Source: Lineus longissimus
Taxonomy: Eukaryota > Nemertea > Pilidiophora > Heteronemertea > Lineidae
Assembly: GCF_910592395.1 (NCBI RefSeq)
Contig: NC_088316.1
Location: 992,001 to 1,056,000 of the forward strand
Direction: 5' to 3'
DNA length: 64,000 nucleotides
In this document: in pieces, positions 23,717-34,906 of the stretch
How the letters are laid out: every line of letters begins with the position of its first letter
Position numbering within the stretch: position 1 is the first letter of the stretch
Notes under the pieces: model-generated
Seen by the model: only the letters and a program-made list of their open reading frames with translations
The model's database searches: none
What the model was told of the DNA's origin: nothing
Translations under genes and position numbers: made by a program

Positions 23717-26700
23717 ATGGCGGACGGTGCCAAAAAGAAATCTTCAAAAAAAATATTTGTGCACGAAAATGGGGAACCCATGTCATTTTATATGGCCCCA
23801 AGCAGTGAAAAGGCTGATTTAAGAGCCGATGTTTTTGTAAGTTACCCTACTGTAGGAACAAACATTACATTTAGGCCTTCAACACGCACAATAGACTGAG
23901 TAGTACTTGTGGTACTGTAGCCTAGGCTAGCCTACATGCCTAGGTAGGCCTATGCATGCCAACACTAAGTAAGAGACTGACCGACTGAGTGAGTACCATG
24001 CAGTAGGGCCTACTCATACTCCATCTAATCTGGATGCTGCTCTCTCTCTCCATCTGACTCTCTGTGGCTGGGTGTGGCTAGCAACGTCTGCCAATCTCAC
24101 TGGCTGACACTGCCCTACATATGGATTTTGCCTGGACTTGTGTCATGTGACGTGCTGATCCAACAGCCGAGGACATGTCATTGTCATCAATGGATTCCCT
24201 CCTCACTGTCGATACTGATCCTCTTCCTCATAGGAATGTCACACTGACTCAGTCCAGACTGTCAGTCGCTATTTCTGTTGACACAAGAAATTAGAATCAA
24301 ATAGATAATCTCAATGAATGATTGAATGGTTCTCTCTCAGTCTCAGTCTCTAATTTGTCAAACTGCAATGATTTATTTTCTCTTCCAGCATCATGGTGGA
24401 CGATTTGCTCTGACTACAGAGAGGGAGATGGAAGGTGTCATCAAGTAAGTTTCTGTGTCTGATTTATATTTATTTTGAGGTTGAATTTTTTCTGAGTATG
24501 TGATATCTGTTTGTGAGTCCACTGTGGCATCAAGTCCAGTCATGGTTGTACTACTTTGAGCTTGTTCTTTTCTGTTTTCCAGAATGGCGACCGAGGGAGC
24601 AACATTGCCGTCTGGTGCTACTGACTTCTTCTCAATAAATTTCATCAAAGATTCTACTGACAAAGATAAAAAGTTGAAATTGGAGGATTACAGGTGGGGA
24701 TGATATATATAATAAATGATAATGTTTAAGTTTTGTAGATATACTCAGCGTTTTTTCAGCTACTGTCAACAATGCTGCTCTAAGCTTTTCCAAAGTGTCC
24801 CTTGAAAAGCAATGGTTTTTTTTCAAGTTAGACGTAATGTTCTAAAACATGTCATTCCTTGCTGGATATTGTTATAGAAATGACTTTTTAATGTTTTTAA
24901 AGGCCTACAATAACAATGTATGTCGTTTGAAATTTAACGTCGAGTTTGAGATTTTTTCGAATTAATTTCAGAATGTCTGCTGACGCAAAGGGGGCCTTTT
25001 ATTCAAAGGTGCACCTGGACTATCAGGATGAATTGACAAATGAATTTGATGACTTGATGCCCACACTCATTGCTTACAATAGCAAAACAATGAAGGGGTT
25101 AGTATTACATGGTATTATTACAGTAGTTGAGAGTTGTTTACATTGTTAACGAACAAATTGAGTACAAGTTGAGACATGTCGACAACTACACCATGATTTC
25201 TTGAGACAGAATGATTAAGAAACACAGCCTGATGACCAAATCAAAGTCCTGTCTCCTAGAAGCCATGCCAATTGCAAATCGATTACTTATGGGAGAGCAT
25301 AATACATATAGGCCTAGTGCTCAAGGCCTCCTCTACTCAATTCTCAATATCGTTGTTACTTCCGCAGGAGAAAAATGTATCAAGTACATGAGGACAAGGC
25401 TATAATAACCTACCTCGTGGAAAATCGCAAACTCTTCAAGGTGAATGGAAATGCGGTTTGGAAGACAATGGAGTCACTCGGGGTAAGTAATGAATTCTAA
25501 GCTGATTATCAGCTGCAAAGGAATATATGGAATGGTTCAGGGCTACTAGGTGTATTAACCATTTAGTAAGGATTCACTGATGTTGTCGGTTTCGGGATTT
25601 AAAAAAATGTCCAATTTTTCTTTTCTTCTTCAGATTACAAGCCACACCTGGCAATCGATGAAGGACCATTACATTAAATATGTACAGCCTAACCTGCGAG
25701 CCTTTGATCTGCCGCCCAAAGTCACCAAGGACCTCTGCAGATTTTACCCAGCTCTCAAGACTAATCCAAAAGGTAATTATGATTGTTGTCCCAAACAAGC
25801 CCCATGAAACATGTTCCTTGGGGGCAGGTATGATGAAGCTTTGCCCTGATGACCCTCAGATAAGTCAGAGGACCCAGGATTGTATTTCTGGATGAACTGG
25901 AATGGCCTTAAGGAACTACAATTTCTGGCTTCTACTTGACACAAGTTTGCGGCTAAATATGAGATAAATTAATGATGAGACTAGTTCTTTATTTTCTATT
26001 CATTACTTTTCTGTTTTTCCCATTATAGACAACGAGGAGCCTGAGATAGACGATACCTCAACTGATTCTGATGTCATCTCAGAGGTCAGTGCAACAGACG
26101 AAACACTTTTGAAGGCAGCAGGAGGTGCAGAGTCAGATGCCTGTTCCTCATCGTCAAACATAGTTACTGGGAATGGTGACCATGGTAGCGACCTTGACCC
26201 TCAAACGGGAACATCTGCAGAATCCAGGAAGAACAGAAACATGCCAGTCAAGCAAACGCCGCCAAAGAAAATGTCCAGTCTTCAAGCACCTGTTGAGGAG
26301 AACTCGAACAAAAATGGGCCGAGTTTGTCTGATAATGTCGATGCTGTGAAGGATTCGAATAAAATGTCGCGTCGAAGGAAACAAAGACTTGTTTTGAGGA
26401 CGGATTTTGACATCGGGGACGGTAATGATTTGCCGGGGCTGAGTGGTAATGATAACAAGGACAAAAAGAAAAAAACGCCCGTCAAGCTAACACCACTTAA
26501 AAAAACTTCCAAAAATCAGGTTCGAGTTCAAGCGAATTCTCGCAAAAGACGGCGGATCTTAGATGACTCTAATGCTGCTACACTTTCCAATATATCCACG
26601 GCAGGAAATAGCTCGGAATGTGACGACTTTGATGATTTTGACAGCCCAGGGGGCCGAGTCAATGCTATTAAGAGAGCTAGAACTTTATCACCACAGGTGA

Positions 26701-28366
26701 ACCAGAAGAGTTTAAATCATAAGAAAATATCGAAATATTTTGTCAATGTTGAGAAAACACCACCATCTGCTAGTGCTACTCGGTCAGAGATTGGGCTGTC
26801 TTCCAGTGAGTGTGAGAATGAAGAGATGTTACCCACGGGGGAATCTGATGGCCCTGGTGAGGAAACTGGAGACAGTGTTACTGCAAGGGAGTCGATGGGT
26901 TCGGGTGATGAGAGCGGTGGGATGGAGACAGCGAAAGAAACAATGAGCTCGGACAGTGATGCGTCGCCAATGCTGAAGCAGGCGCATGTAGAAGAGACAG
27001 TTGAAGACGAGGATGAACAGGTATGGCTGCTTGGTATAAAACATTTCCAATACTTCAATACGTACCAGTGATTTTAAAAAGTATAACTTCTTTTGGTTGC
27101 TTCTATCAGAAAATATTTTCGAGTACAATTGTATCTTGTCTTTCAGGGTGGCTCCGAGGAGATGGATGAAACGTTCGAAGAAGGAGAACTGCATTTGGAT
27201 TCTGATGAGAGTGATGATGGTAAGTTGAACTAGACATCGATGTCATCCCATTGGATGACGTCGATGACCTGGTTCAGTTGGTCACCCACCGCACCAAACT
27301 GTCCTTATATTAGTCTTGTATTGATGAGATGTCCTTCTTGTTGCAGACGATGCAAGTGATGCAGGACCGATGCGGCTATCACAATCAGAAGCGGACGAGG
27401 TGTTGGAGGTAAGCTCTGTCATTTGTACAATCACTTTAGAATCAGTTCTTCTTAAGCTGCATTCCAAATAGAAGAGTCACACACATGTTTTCTCCAAGGC
27501 CTAAGTTTCTGAAAACACTTTGTCAGAATCGGACAAAGCATGACCAAGAATTTTGCAAGATTTTTATTTTTGCAAATTTTGAGAAAAACTGAGATTCCGG
27601 TAAGAAAAATCACGAAAAGAAAAAACACAAAAATTAGATTGTGAAAATGTTGAGGTTCACAGTATATTTTCTTTGAAAGTTTTTAGTTCAACATGTTTGT
27701 GATTTTCAGGGCATGGAGTCGTCTTTTGAGTTAGATCCAGAAAGGGTAAAGGAAATACTATGGTCATTCAGTGGAAATGTAGGAGATGCAGTGTCTTTCC
27801 TTCAGGGAGCAGGTAGGTAGAATAAAAGTAACATGGATGTACCTTAGTCTGTAAACAAGGCATTTTGAAATGGATTTGGAATACAAATAACAAAAGACAC
27901 TCAACTGTTTTTCCCCATTAGAAGAACTTACAATCATTTATAAAATTTCAAAATTTAAAAGATGTTTAAGATTTGCATATCAATAGAAAACTTTTTTATC
28001 CTGAGACTTTTTTCACAAGATGTACGGATTTAGATCGGCACATAGGCCCTGCAACATCAGGTTTTGGACTTGCGATATTTTTCAACTAAAATGTGCCCGT
28101 GTATGCTCGATGTATTCATTTTGACGTCATCCTTCTTGACCAATCCCGGGTCGGATGATGTGTTCTCACTCTAGCCTCAACTTTTACAGTTTACTTATTT
28201 CAAAACTACCCTTTTTACAGATTTGCCATTCTGGACCCGGCAGGATGACGAGAATTTGTGTTCTGGTGAAAACCCTGAGAGCTTGGACAGATTTACTTGC
28301 AGTCAGAAGAAGGCCCGGCTGGCATTCTTGAGACCTGTGAGAAAAACGTATGTGAACATGAGTTAG
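23717..28366 (+). CDS. TERF2IP: Telomeric repeat-binding factor 2-interacting protein 1 (RAP1)
   Basis: RAP1 is a shelterin subunit recruited to telomeres by TRF2; it also acts at extratelomeric sites and in NF-kB signalling in vertebrates. Exons: 23717-23836, 24389-24444, 24583-24693, 24972-25097, 25368-25482, 25634-25772, 26029-27020, 27147-27219, 27347-27408, 27710-27812 and 28221-28366; all junctions are GT..AG and in phase, giving 680 aa. Residues 10-95 form the BRCT-like domain (SMSFYV-like motif MSFYMAPSS). Residues 138-200 are the Myb-like domain (GNAVWKTMES, SHTWQSMKDHYIKYV). Residues 223-598 are an acidic, Ser-rich linker with basic clusters that could be nuclear signals. Residues 599-680 form the RCT domain ending in PFWTRQDDENL..ARLAFLR. 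Human RAP1 is 399 aa; the excess is the linker. The start is chosen at ATGGCGG, the only ATG fitting the domain. Confidence 0.95.
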
Positions 28367-28563
28367 GAACAGTTAAAACGTTGTCGATGCTTGTCATTAT
28401 TTAACTACAGACATTTTGAACCAAAAGACAATTTTATATTTTGTATTGAGAAATTGCAACCATGTAAATACACATATTATTTCAATATAGTTTGTCCATT
28501 TTATGCACCAATTTCTCCCGAGGGATATGAATGCCATCTGGTAACAGTTGTCGGTACCGTATT

Positions 28564-28786
28564 TGTGACTCGCTCTACCAAAACTAGGCGCTTGTCGCAT
28601 CTGAACTCGACAGGTTGATACGGACTTGTTGTTCATTTCCCTATTGTAGACCTTTTGTGAAATGTGACCAAATCAGTTTGTAATAGATTTCACAAAAGGT
28701 CTACAATAGGGAAATGAACAACAAGTCCGTATCAACCTGTCGAGTTCAGATGCGACAAGCGCCTAGTTTTGGTAGAGTGGGTCACA
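28564..28786. mobile_element. Foldback MITE, family A, copy 2 (223 bp)
   Basis: Same length and almost the same sequence as 3340-3562, with both arms intact (tgtgactcgctctaccaaaa / ttttggtagagtgggtcaca). It begins 198 bases after the RAP1 stop, so it may be in the 3' UTR, where it would form a very stable RNA hairpin. Confidence 0.9.
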
Positions 28787-28912
28787 TTTTTGGGTAGAGA
28801 AAAGGGTTGATTACAGAAACAGACAGCGACACTTTCAGTTTCTAGCGACACTTTCAGTTTCTGGCGATCACTGTGTTCACGGAAGGGTCTTGATTGACAG
28901 TGCTAAACGTGG

Positions 28913-29105
28913 AGAATGCATTGGCACAATGGAAGAGAGTTAGACTTGTGGTCAGAAGGTCATGGGTTCATGACTCGGCCAACACTACTCTATGCTCGGC
29001 TAAAATGGCCAAGTATCATGCAGTCTATGCACTCCTTGCTTCCTACAGAAACCTTTCTGGATTATAACACTTTGAGACAGTACTTGTACAGTATAAAGGG
29101 CTTTA
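28913..29105 (+). mobile_element. tRNA-headed SINE, plus orientation
   Basis: The head ggaagagagttagacttgtg with caagggttc-like box B (catgggttcatgactcggc) resembles RNA polymerase III A and B boxes. The tail (cactttgagacagtacttgt then acagtataaagggctttaca) resembles the 3' tails shared with L2-type LINEs and matches the SINE at 33932-34185. The 164-codon open frame starting at 28916 lies over this element and is not a convincing gene. Confidence 0.55.
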
Positions 29106-30181
29106 CAAGAACTTTGAACCTTCTGAAAGTTTGCTCTTCTACTTCCAAATCCAAAAAGTTACCTGTTCTGCTTCCAAATCCTAGCAACCAGACATTTCGT
29201 CACAAGTTATTCCTCTACTATTTGCCTTCACAACATGAAATAAACTCCGAGAATCTATGTAAAGAACTGATTTTATTCAAACAAATATTGGGTAAATCTT
29301 CTGCGATAACGGACTTATCTCATAAATGTTTACAAAATTGTAAGAAGACTGTTAACTTGCCTAGGAGCCCTCACTCTTTTCAAAGTGTAAGCACCTATAT
29401 CATTACATGATACCGCTATCAATCAAATTGTAACAGCCCTGGACTGATTTTACAGTACGCAGCACAACCACAGTGATTTGCACAGGACAATACGGGTGAA
29501 ACAATAAAGATGATGGCTGTTCCCACAGGGGTACATCTCACAAGTGAATAGTTAGCAAAAATGATCATAAAATCCGAAGAAGACCATCATTTATTTATCT
29601 TTTGCTCTCTTTGACTTATGAGACATACCCCAATGGCAGTTTCACTGAGGTATTATGTCTTGCTTTTAGAGAGGGGCCAATGATGTAGGCTCCCACAATT
29701 CACTTGTTTTTAAGATTTTTAACCCATGTGTGTAGATACATGTATGTGACAAATATATACGTCTGCCACAACAAAACACTGTGCATAGACAATTAATTCA
29801 CAACATACAGTATGTTTATCAAATGAAGTGTCCCCAAATGATGCAGCCAAAGCATTTACAAATGGACAACAGTCTTGTCCAGATTTGACTAAAACAATTC
29901 CATGTTTTAAAATGACACCTCTTCTTCACATGCTTCTTGCAGAATGTCTGTAACAATATTGTATTACAGAAAAAATACTAAATTGCCCAAGCTTCTAGTT
30001 TTCATAACAGATCAACATCACAAATAAACATACTTGGCCTAGTATCCCCCCCAAGGAACCAACAAAGACAACCTTCCCCCAAAACTACAGAGCATAAAAA
30101 AACGGATACAGTCTATCATTTTACTAGATATCAAAAAAGCTGTTAAAAAAACTTTGTGTAAAATTCCTAAAAAGCTAACAA

Positions 30182-32137
30182 TCATAACTCAACTCGGCCT
30201 GGGCTGCTTAATTTCGGACCTTTCTTTGTTTCCTTCTTCTTTTTCTTTTTCTTCGTTTTCTGCTTTTTAATCTCCGATGATTTCTTTTGTTGAATGTCTC
30301 GCATTAACTGAAAAAGAAGAAAATTCCATGATGTGCTGCAGACATACCATGTAGACACTATAGCCGGCAGCTGTACAAAAGGCCTAGAATACGGGAAATA
30401 GGCCTATGTGAAACAGACGCATCAACACTGCTAAATAGCGTCTCCCAAGTATTTTGATAAGCAGCTCGCACCAGGCTAACATCTGATCATATTACTAACT
30501 CTCTGTTAATAGAACCACGCTGTTCTCCCACAAGTCACCTGTCCAACTCACCTTTGTGTATTTTTCCGAGTAAGGATTAACATAATCAGCATCCCTTTCT
30601 ATAAAATTCAGTTCTTGCGCCATCTGCAAGAAGGAAGACAGAAATCAAATTAAGATTTTGGATTGTAAATCAGTGATAGGCATAGCCCGAGGGTTGGGGG
30701 TGGGAATAATCATCTTTCGGACAAGAATCATTGAGATCAAACTGAAGTACCTCTAAAAAATTGACCGTGAAATGCCTTTCTTTTTCTGGAAAATGTCCAC
30801 CTTTTGGACATACTGGCTGCGCCTAATGTTTGTAACTGACCACAAAGCATGTGGAACACAGAAAAAGTGGAATTAGTGTTTATCAATCCAACTCGTGTCC
30901 CGAAAAGAGTTTTTATACTGACCAAGTGTAAAAGTTGTGCATCATTGCCATGAAACAAGCCAGTGCTGTTACAGAACCCAATGCTCCAGCCTAATAGAAT
31001 GTTCCAGTCTTTTTTCCTATCAAATATATTGTGTGTTATATCTGGCAGTCGTAGGATAAGGTCGCCAAAGAATGCAGTGTTCTCTGCGATATTTGACAAG
31101 GCTGGAAATGAAAGAAGAGGAATAATCAATTTCACTTAAAGTAGTGTCAGTTGAACTGAAAATAACTTCAGTTTAACTGAAATATGGCAATGATTGACAG
31201 CATCAGAGTGGCATACTTACCATCCCTGATAGTGTCGTTATTACTAGGAAAAGGATCTCCAGGAATAAAACCCAACACGGTCAATGTGGTCTTGGCATCG
31301 ATGAGAACCTGGATAGAACAAAATGCAAGAGCATCAGTGAAGTCAATTGATAGCTTGCACAGTCATCGTCTACTTGCACCACCACTGCCTGGTTGTGACA
31401 ATCTCTCAAAGCGTCTCAAGTCTGGTTGTGACAATGACTCATAGTGTCTCCAGTCCTCTTATGGTGTATACTATCCAGTCTGGTTGTGACAAGATCTGAG
31501 AGTGTCTCCACCCTCCATCAGTAGATTAAGACCCCTCGGTTGAACACATTGTGAAAAGAAAAGATTGCCAAAAATTTGTTATGAAAGGAACTTACTTTGA
31601 ATAACTTTTCCAGAACAATTCCAATCATTTTATGTTGTTTTTCAAAACTATCTAGAGTAAGTATTGTTTTGATGGCATCTTTATGGGCTAATCTTTGTTG
31701 ATGGAAAAGATGAAGATCTGGTTGATATTATTAAGGAACAAGAACAGACCATTGTCGTTGAAATGCTGCTGATTTTGTGTCTCTTAGTTTTGGCTCAGTC
31801 AGACCAAAACCCTACAACATCGGCTAGCTGCCGATTACAGTTGATAGCCCCCCCTCCCCCGGATCCACAACGCCCACCGTCCCAGCCTCTGACAGCATCA
31901 GACGACTAAAATAGAAGAAGAGATGCAGTGGCATGCCTAATTATTGTAGTGATCAACTACCACATGAAGACAAGACATGTCGATAGTGTTTACAAATCTA
32001 TTTTTAGAATGGATACAAATGTCTTCTTGTGAAAGTTTCTGGTCTTTCTCCACTGTTTTCTCCTTCTGGGCATCTCTGCCGGCGGTTTCCTCCTGCACAG
32101 TGATGCAGAGGATACTTAAGAACGTAATCAGCAGCAT
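30182..32137 (-). CDS. CCDC134: CCDC134, secreted/ER luminal coiled-coil protein
   Basis: Vertebrate CCDC134 is an ER-resident or secreted protein linked to MAPK signalling and to chaperoning with HSP90B1. Exons from 5' to 3' on the minus strand: 32137-32017, 31717-31596, 31308-31221, 31101-30923, 30623-30552 and 30307-30182; junctions are GT..AG and in phase, giving 235 aa (human 229). Residues 1-15 are a signal peptide (MLLITFLSILCITV). Then come EDIYLHLFHQQR, the strongly conserved AENTAFFGDLILRLP and WNILLGWSIGFCNSTGLF, MAQELNFIERD, and a Lys-rich tail (KKQKTKKKKKKKETKKGPKL) ending in RVEL. Human CCDC134 ends QSEL, an ER-retrieval-like tetrapeptide, and RVEL is a plausible equivalent. A minus-strand AATAAA lies at 29590-29595. 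The start codon is 136 bases from that of YIPF6, which diverges from it. Confidence 0.95.
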
Positions 32138-32273
32138 TTCTCTAAATATGCATTGACAACAGCCATGAAATCGTGATTTGTAAACAAAGTGTACACGTGG
32201 GACTTGCTGGTTGGCGTTTGGGGAAACCCCTTCAGGAAATTGCGAACATCCGGGCATTTTAGGGAAATCCATC
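32138..32273. promoter_or_regulatory. 136-bp bidirectional promoter between CCDC134 and YIPF6
   Basis: The two genes are transcribed outward and their ATGs enclose only 136 bases, so 5' UTRs and core promoters must lie within it or overlap. No TATA box stands out. gcgaacatccgggc holds a CATCCGG box (inverse of an ETS-like CCGGATG), and ttgtaaacaaag is a forkhead-like site. Both are readings by eye only. Confidence 0.7.
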
Positions 32274-34718
32274 ATGGCTGACGTGGAGTTTGAGAGAGAA
32301 CAGGTGCGTGAAAACGTACTATTTTTGGGGTCTATCTCTCTTTTACAGCGTAATGAAACTTAATTCTGAAGATTCTAGTAAAATTATAGATCAATGTGTG
32401 CATAAAAACATTACATCAACCCTGCGTCTTTCTTCCTTTTTCGCTGAGAAACCCCATACTTTCCCCAACAGATTTCAGTGAGTCTCGCACAATGCAAATA
32501 ATATTGCACTACATACCATGCACAATGACAATGGCAGACAGTGCATGGCAGAGAGATGTAGATGTGTATGTCAATGAAACACGAATGCACGTCTTGAACA
32601 GATATGAGTCTCTGACAAAGTTAGGTAACACGCGTTATGACTGATATACATCCTGACTAGTGACTGTGCGCGCGGGGCTGCCAGTGGGGGTGCCCTACAT
32701 TGACACTGCGAGGTCACAAGTTTGTTTGACAGATCATAAAACATAAACATAAAAGCATTCATCGATCATCATATGGTGCCTGAGTGATGGTCACATCCCC
32801 AGTGCCATGTTGACCCTAGGCTACAGCTAGTACAGGTTCGGTTGTGTTTCTAAAAATAACCAATCTACCTCTGTGGCTGAAACAGTCAGAAGGGCAGACG
32901 TTAATCTGGCTCAGACGAATTGTACACATTTTTCTGACAGCATCCTCTGTTTTCAGATGCTGAATGATGTACCCCTTGAGGGGGACATCACAGTCCCTGG
33001 AGCACCACCTGAGAAAGAAGACCAAGAGTTCTCAACTCTCGATGAGCCAGTCAGAGAAACAATCGTAAGTTGATTAGACTGTTACGGTAATAGAAAGATG
33101 CAGGAGACATTAGTGAACTTCTCATTGGGTGACTGTCTCATTTAGGCCAGTGATGATTGATAACACATACGTAAAGAAGAAACAGAATAGGCCAAGTCAC
33201 TGACAAACAATCTGTGTGTAATCAGGTGTAATGACTGCAGAGAAGAACAGTCTCTTTTCCATCATTTCATTTGTCACTGTTTCTTTCAGATGAGAGACTT
33301 ACGAGCTGTTGGGAAGAAATTTTTCCATGTTTTATATCCAAAAGAAAGCAAAGCTTTATTGAAAGAATGTAAGTAAACCGTCCCTGAGGCAAATTTCTGT
33401 TTTGCTCCTGAATCTGAAATTCATGGTTGTCCGTGGGTAAATATTATCATATTCAAGTTTTCAAGTACATGTATCTACAATGGAACCTTGGTAACACTCC
33501 TTCTAAGTAAAAATTGTTGAACTTGTAGTATCTTTTTGCTTTTTCAGGGGATTTATGGGGACCATTGATATTATGTGTATTTATGGCGATGTAAGTATAT
33601 TGTTAGATCAGAAAGATTTGTTTTGCATTTATGCTATCTAGTTGTCCACCTGAAGATGTAGACACTGGCCTATTATTGATGCCACGAAGAAATAGCCTGA
33701 GGAAAAGTTGCTGATTGAATGGCAAGGTGATTTCAAACTTGAACTTGATAAATTGCATTTCAGTAAACACCTTTTTATGTTCACTTTCAGGATGTTGCAA
33801 GGTTCCACAGAAAGGGCTAATGATATGAACGATGGAGGGCCTCAGTTTGCTGAAGTGTTTGTGATATATTGGGTCGGTGCAGTTATTGTGACGCTAAATG
33901 TTAAACTATTAGGCGGCTCTATGTAAGTATATAATCAGTTAGTTCTCATATAGCGCTTTGTAATGTACAAGATTCTCAAAGCGCTTTACATTTATTCTCT
34001 GGTCTGACTTGAAAACTTTCAGTATGACTCCGATGAGCTGCTCAATCAGTGCTACAACCTGAGCATTTTCAACTGGTGGCGTGTAAGGTAAAGAGTCCTG
34101 CCCAGAGTCTCATGCTGACATTAAGGATAGAGTCAGGGACCTTATGACTGCTAGTCAGAGACCTGAGCCACTACACCAATAATGATATACTTGACAATCA
34201 ACCTGACGTCACTCATTTTCGTTTCAGATCGTTTTTCCAAAGTGTTTGTGTTCTTGGCTACTGCGTGTTGCCTCTTACCATCGCCCTCATCGTCTGCCGA
34301 ATCATCTTATTAGCGCCAAGAACAACAGCTTTATTTGTAGTACGATTTATTACTGTGATTATCGCATTCGCTTATTCCACATTTGGTAAGTATAATGATA
34401 GGTGTTGGTTGGTGTCTGTTTGAAATAGGCTTGCGATCTGAAAACCTGAGATGCATTGATAAGTAGCGAAAGGAAATGAAGCATACAATTTAGTGCCTCT
34501 TTTCCAACAAAATCAATAGACTGAGCGAATATTTTGCTATTTACAACAATCTTCATTTATCACCTGCGGTAGGCTAATCATGTGTGCTTCTTATTCCAGC
34601 CTCTACTGCCTTCTTCATAGATAGTCAACCGCCACATCGGAAAGCCCTCGTCGTCTACCCAGTATTCCTCTTCTATTTCATCATCAGTTGGTTAATCATC
34701 TCGCACACCCACAATTGA
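32274..34718 (+). CDS. YIPF6: YIPF6, Yip-domain Golgi membrane protein
   Basis: Yip-family proteins are five-span membrane proteins of the Golgi and ER exit sites that interact with Rab GTPases and COPII machinery. Exons: 32274-32303, 32957-33064, 33290-33368, 33548-33590, 33791-33922, 34228-34385 and 34600-34718; all in phase with GT..AG, giving 222 aa (human 236). The N-terminus is cytosolic and acidic; MRDLRAVGKKFFHVLYP is the family lead-in; DLWGPLILCVF opens the first membrane segment and is the Yip DLxGP motif; GGPQFAEVFVIYW, SFFQSVCVLGYCVLPLT (second Yip motif) and STAFFIDSQPPHRKALVVYP follow. The stop is after SHTHN. AATAAA lies at 34901-34906. The first exon (10 codons) is short and rests on the ATG in cATGGC and the in-phase donor gtgcgt. 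Confidence 0.95.
33932..34185 (-). mobile_element. tRNA-headed SINE with L2-like tail, in YIPF6 intron 5
   Basis: On the minus strand the head reads tggtgtagtggctcaggtct and then ataaggtccctgactc, resembling polymerase III A and B boxes of a tRNA. The 3' tail is gtaaagcgctttgagaatct followed by acaaagcgctatatgagaac, a tail type seen in SINEs mobilised by L2-clade LINEs. It lies antisense to YIPF6. Confidence 0.7.
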
Positions 34719-34900
34719 ACTGGAGGAGATTCCGTTGGACAATTAGGATCGCAGACAACAAAACAAACACTTTTAAGGTGACATTTCAACGATGGAAGTT
34801 ATAGACATTTTCACACCATGTTTGTTTTGGCTTTCTATGTCACATGGTCTTTCCATTGTTCGGGCCTATTTTTAGACCAACATGTGCATTTGCCAGCCAA

Positions 34901-34906
34901 AATAAA
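34901..34906 (+). terminator. Poly(A) signal of YIPF6
   Basis: AATAAA on the plus strand, 183 bases after the stop codon. Confidence 0.6.

Noticed and set aside
28916-29410. 164-codon plus-strand frame after RAP1
   Set aside because: It starts inside a SINE head and shows no domain.
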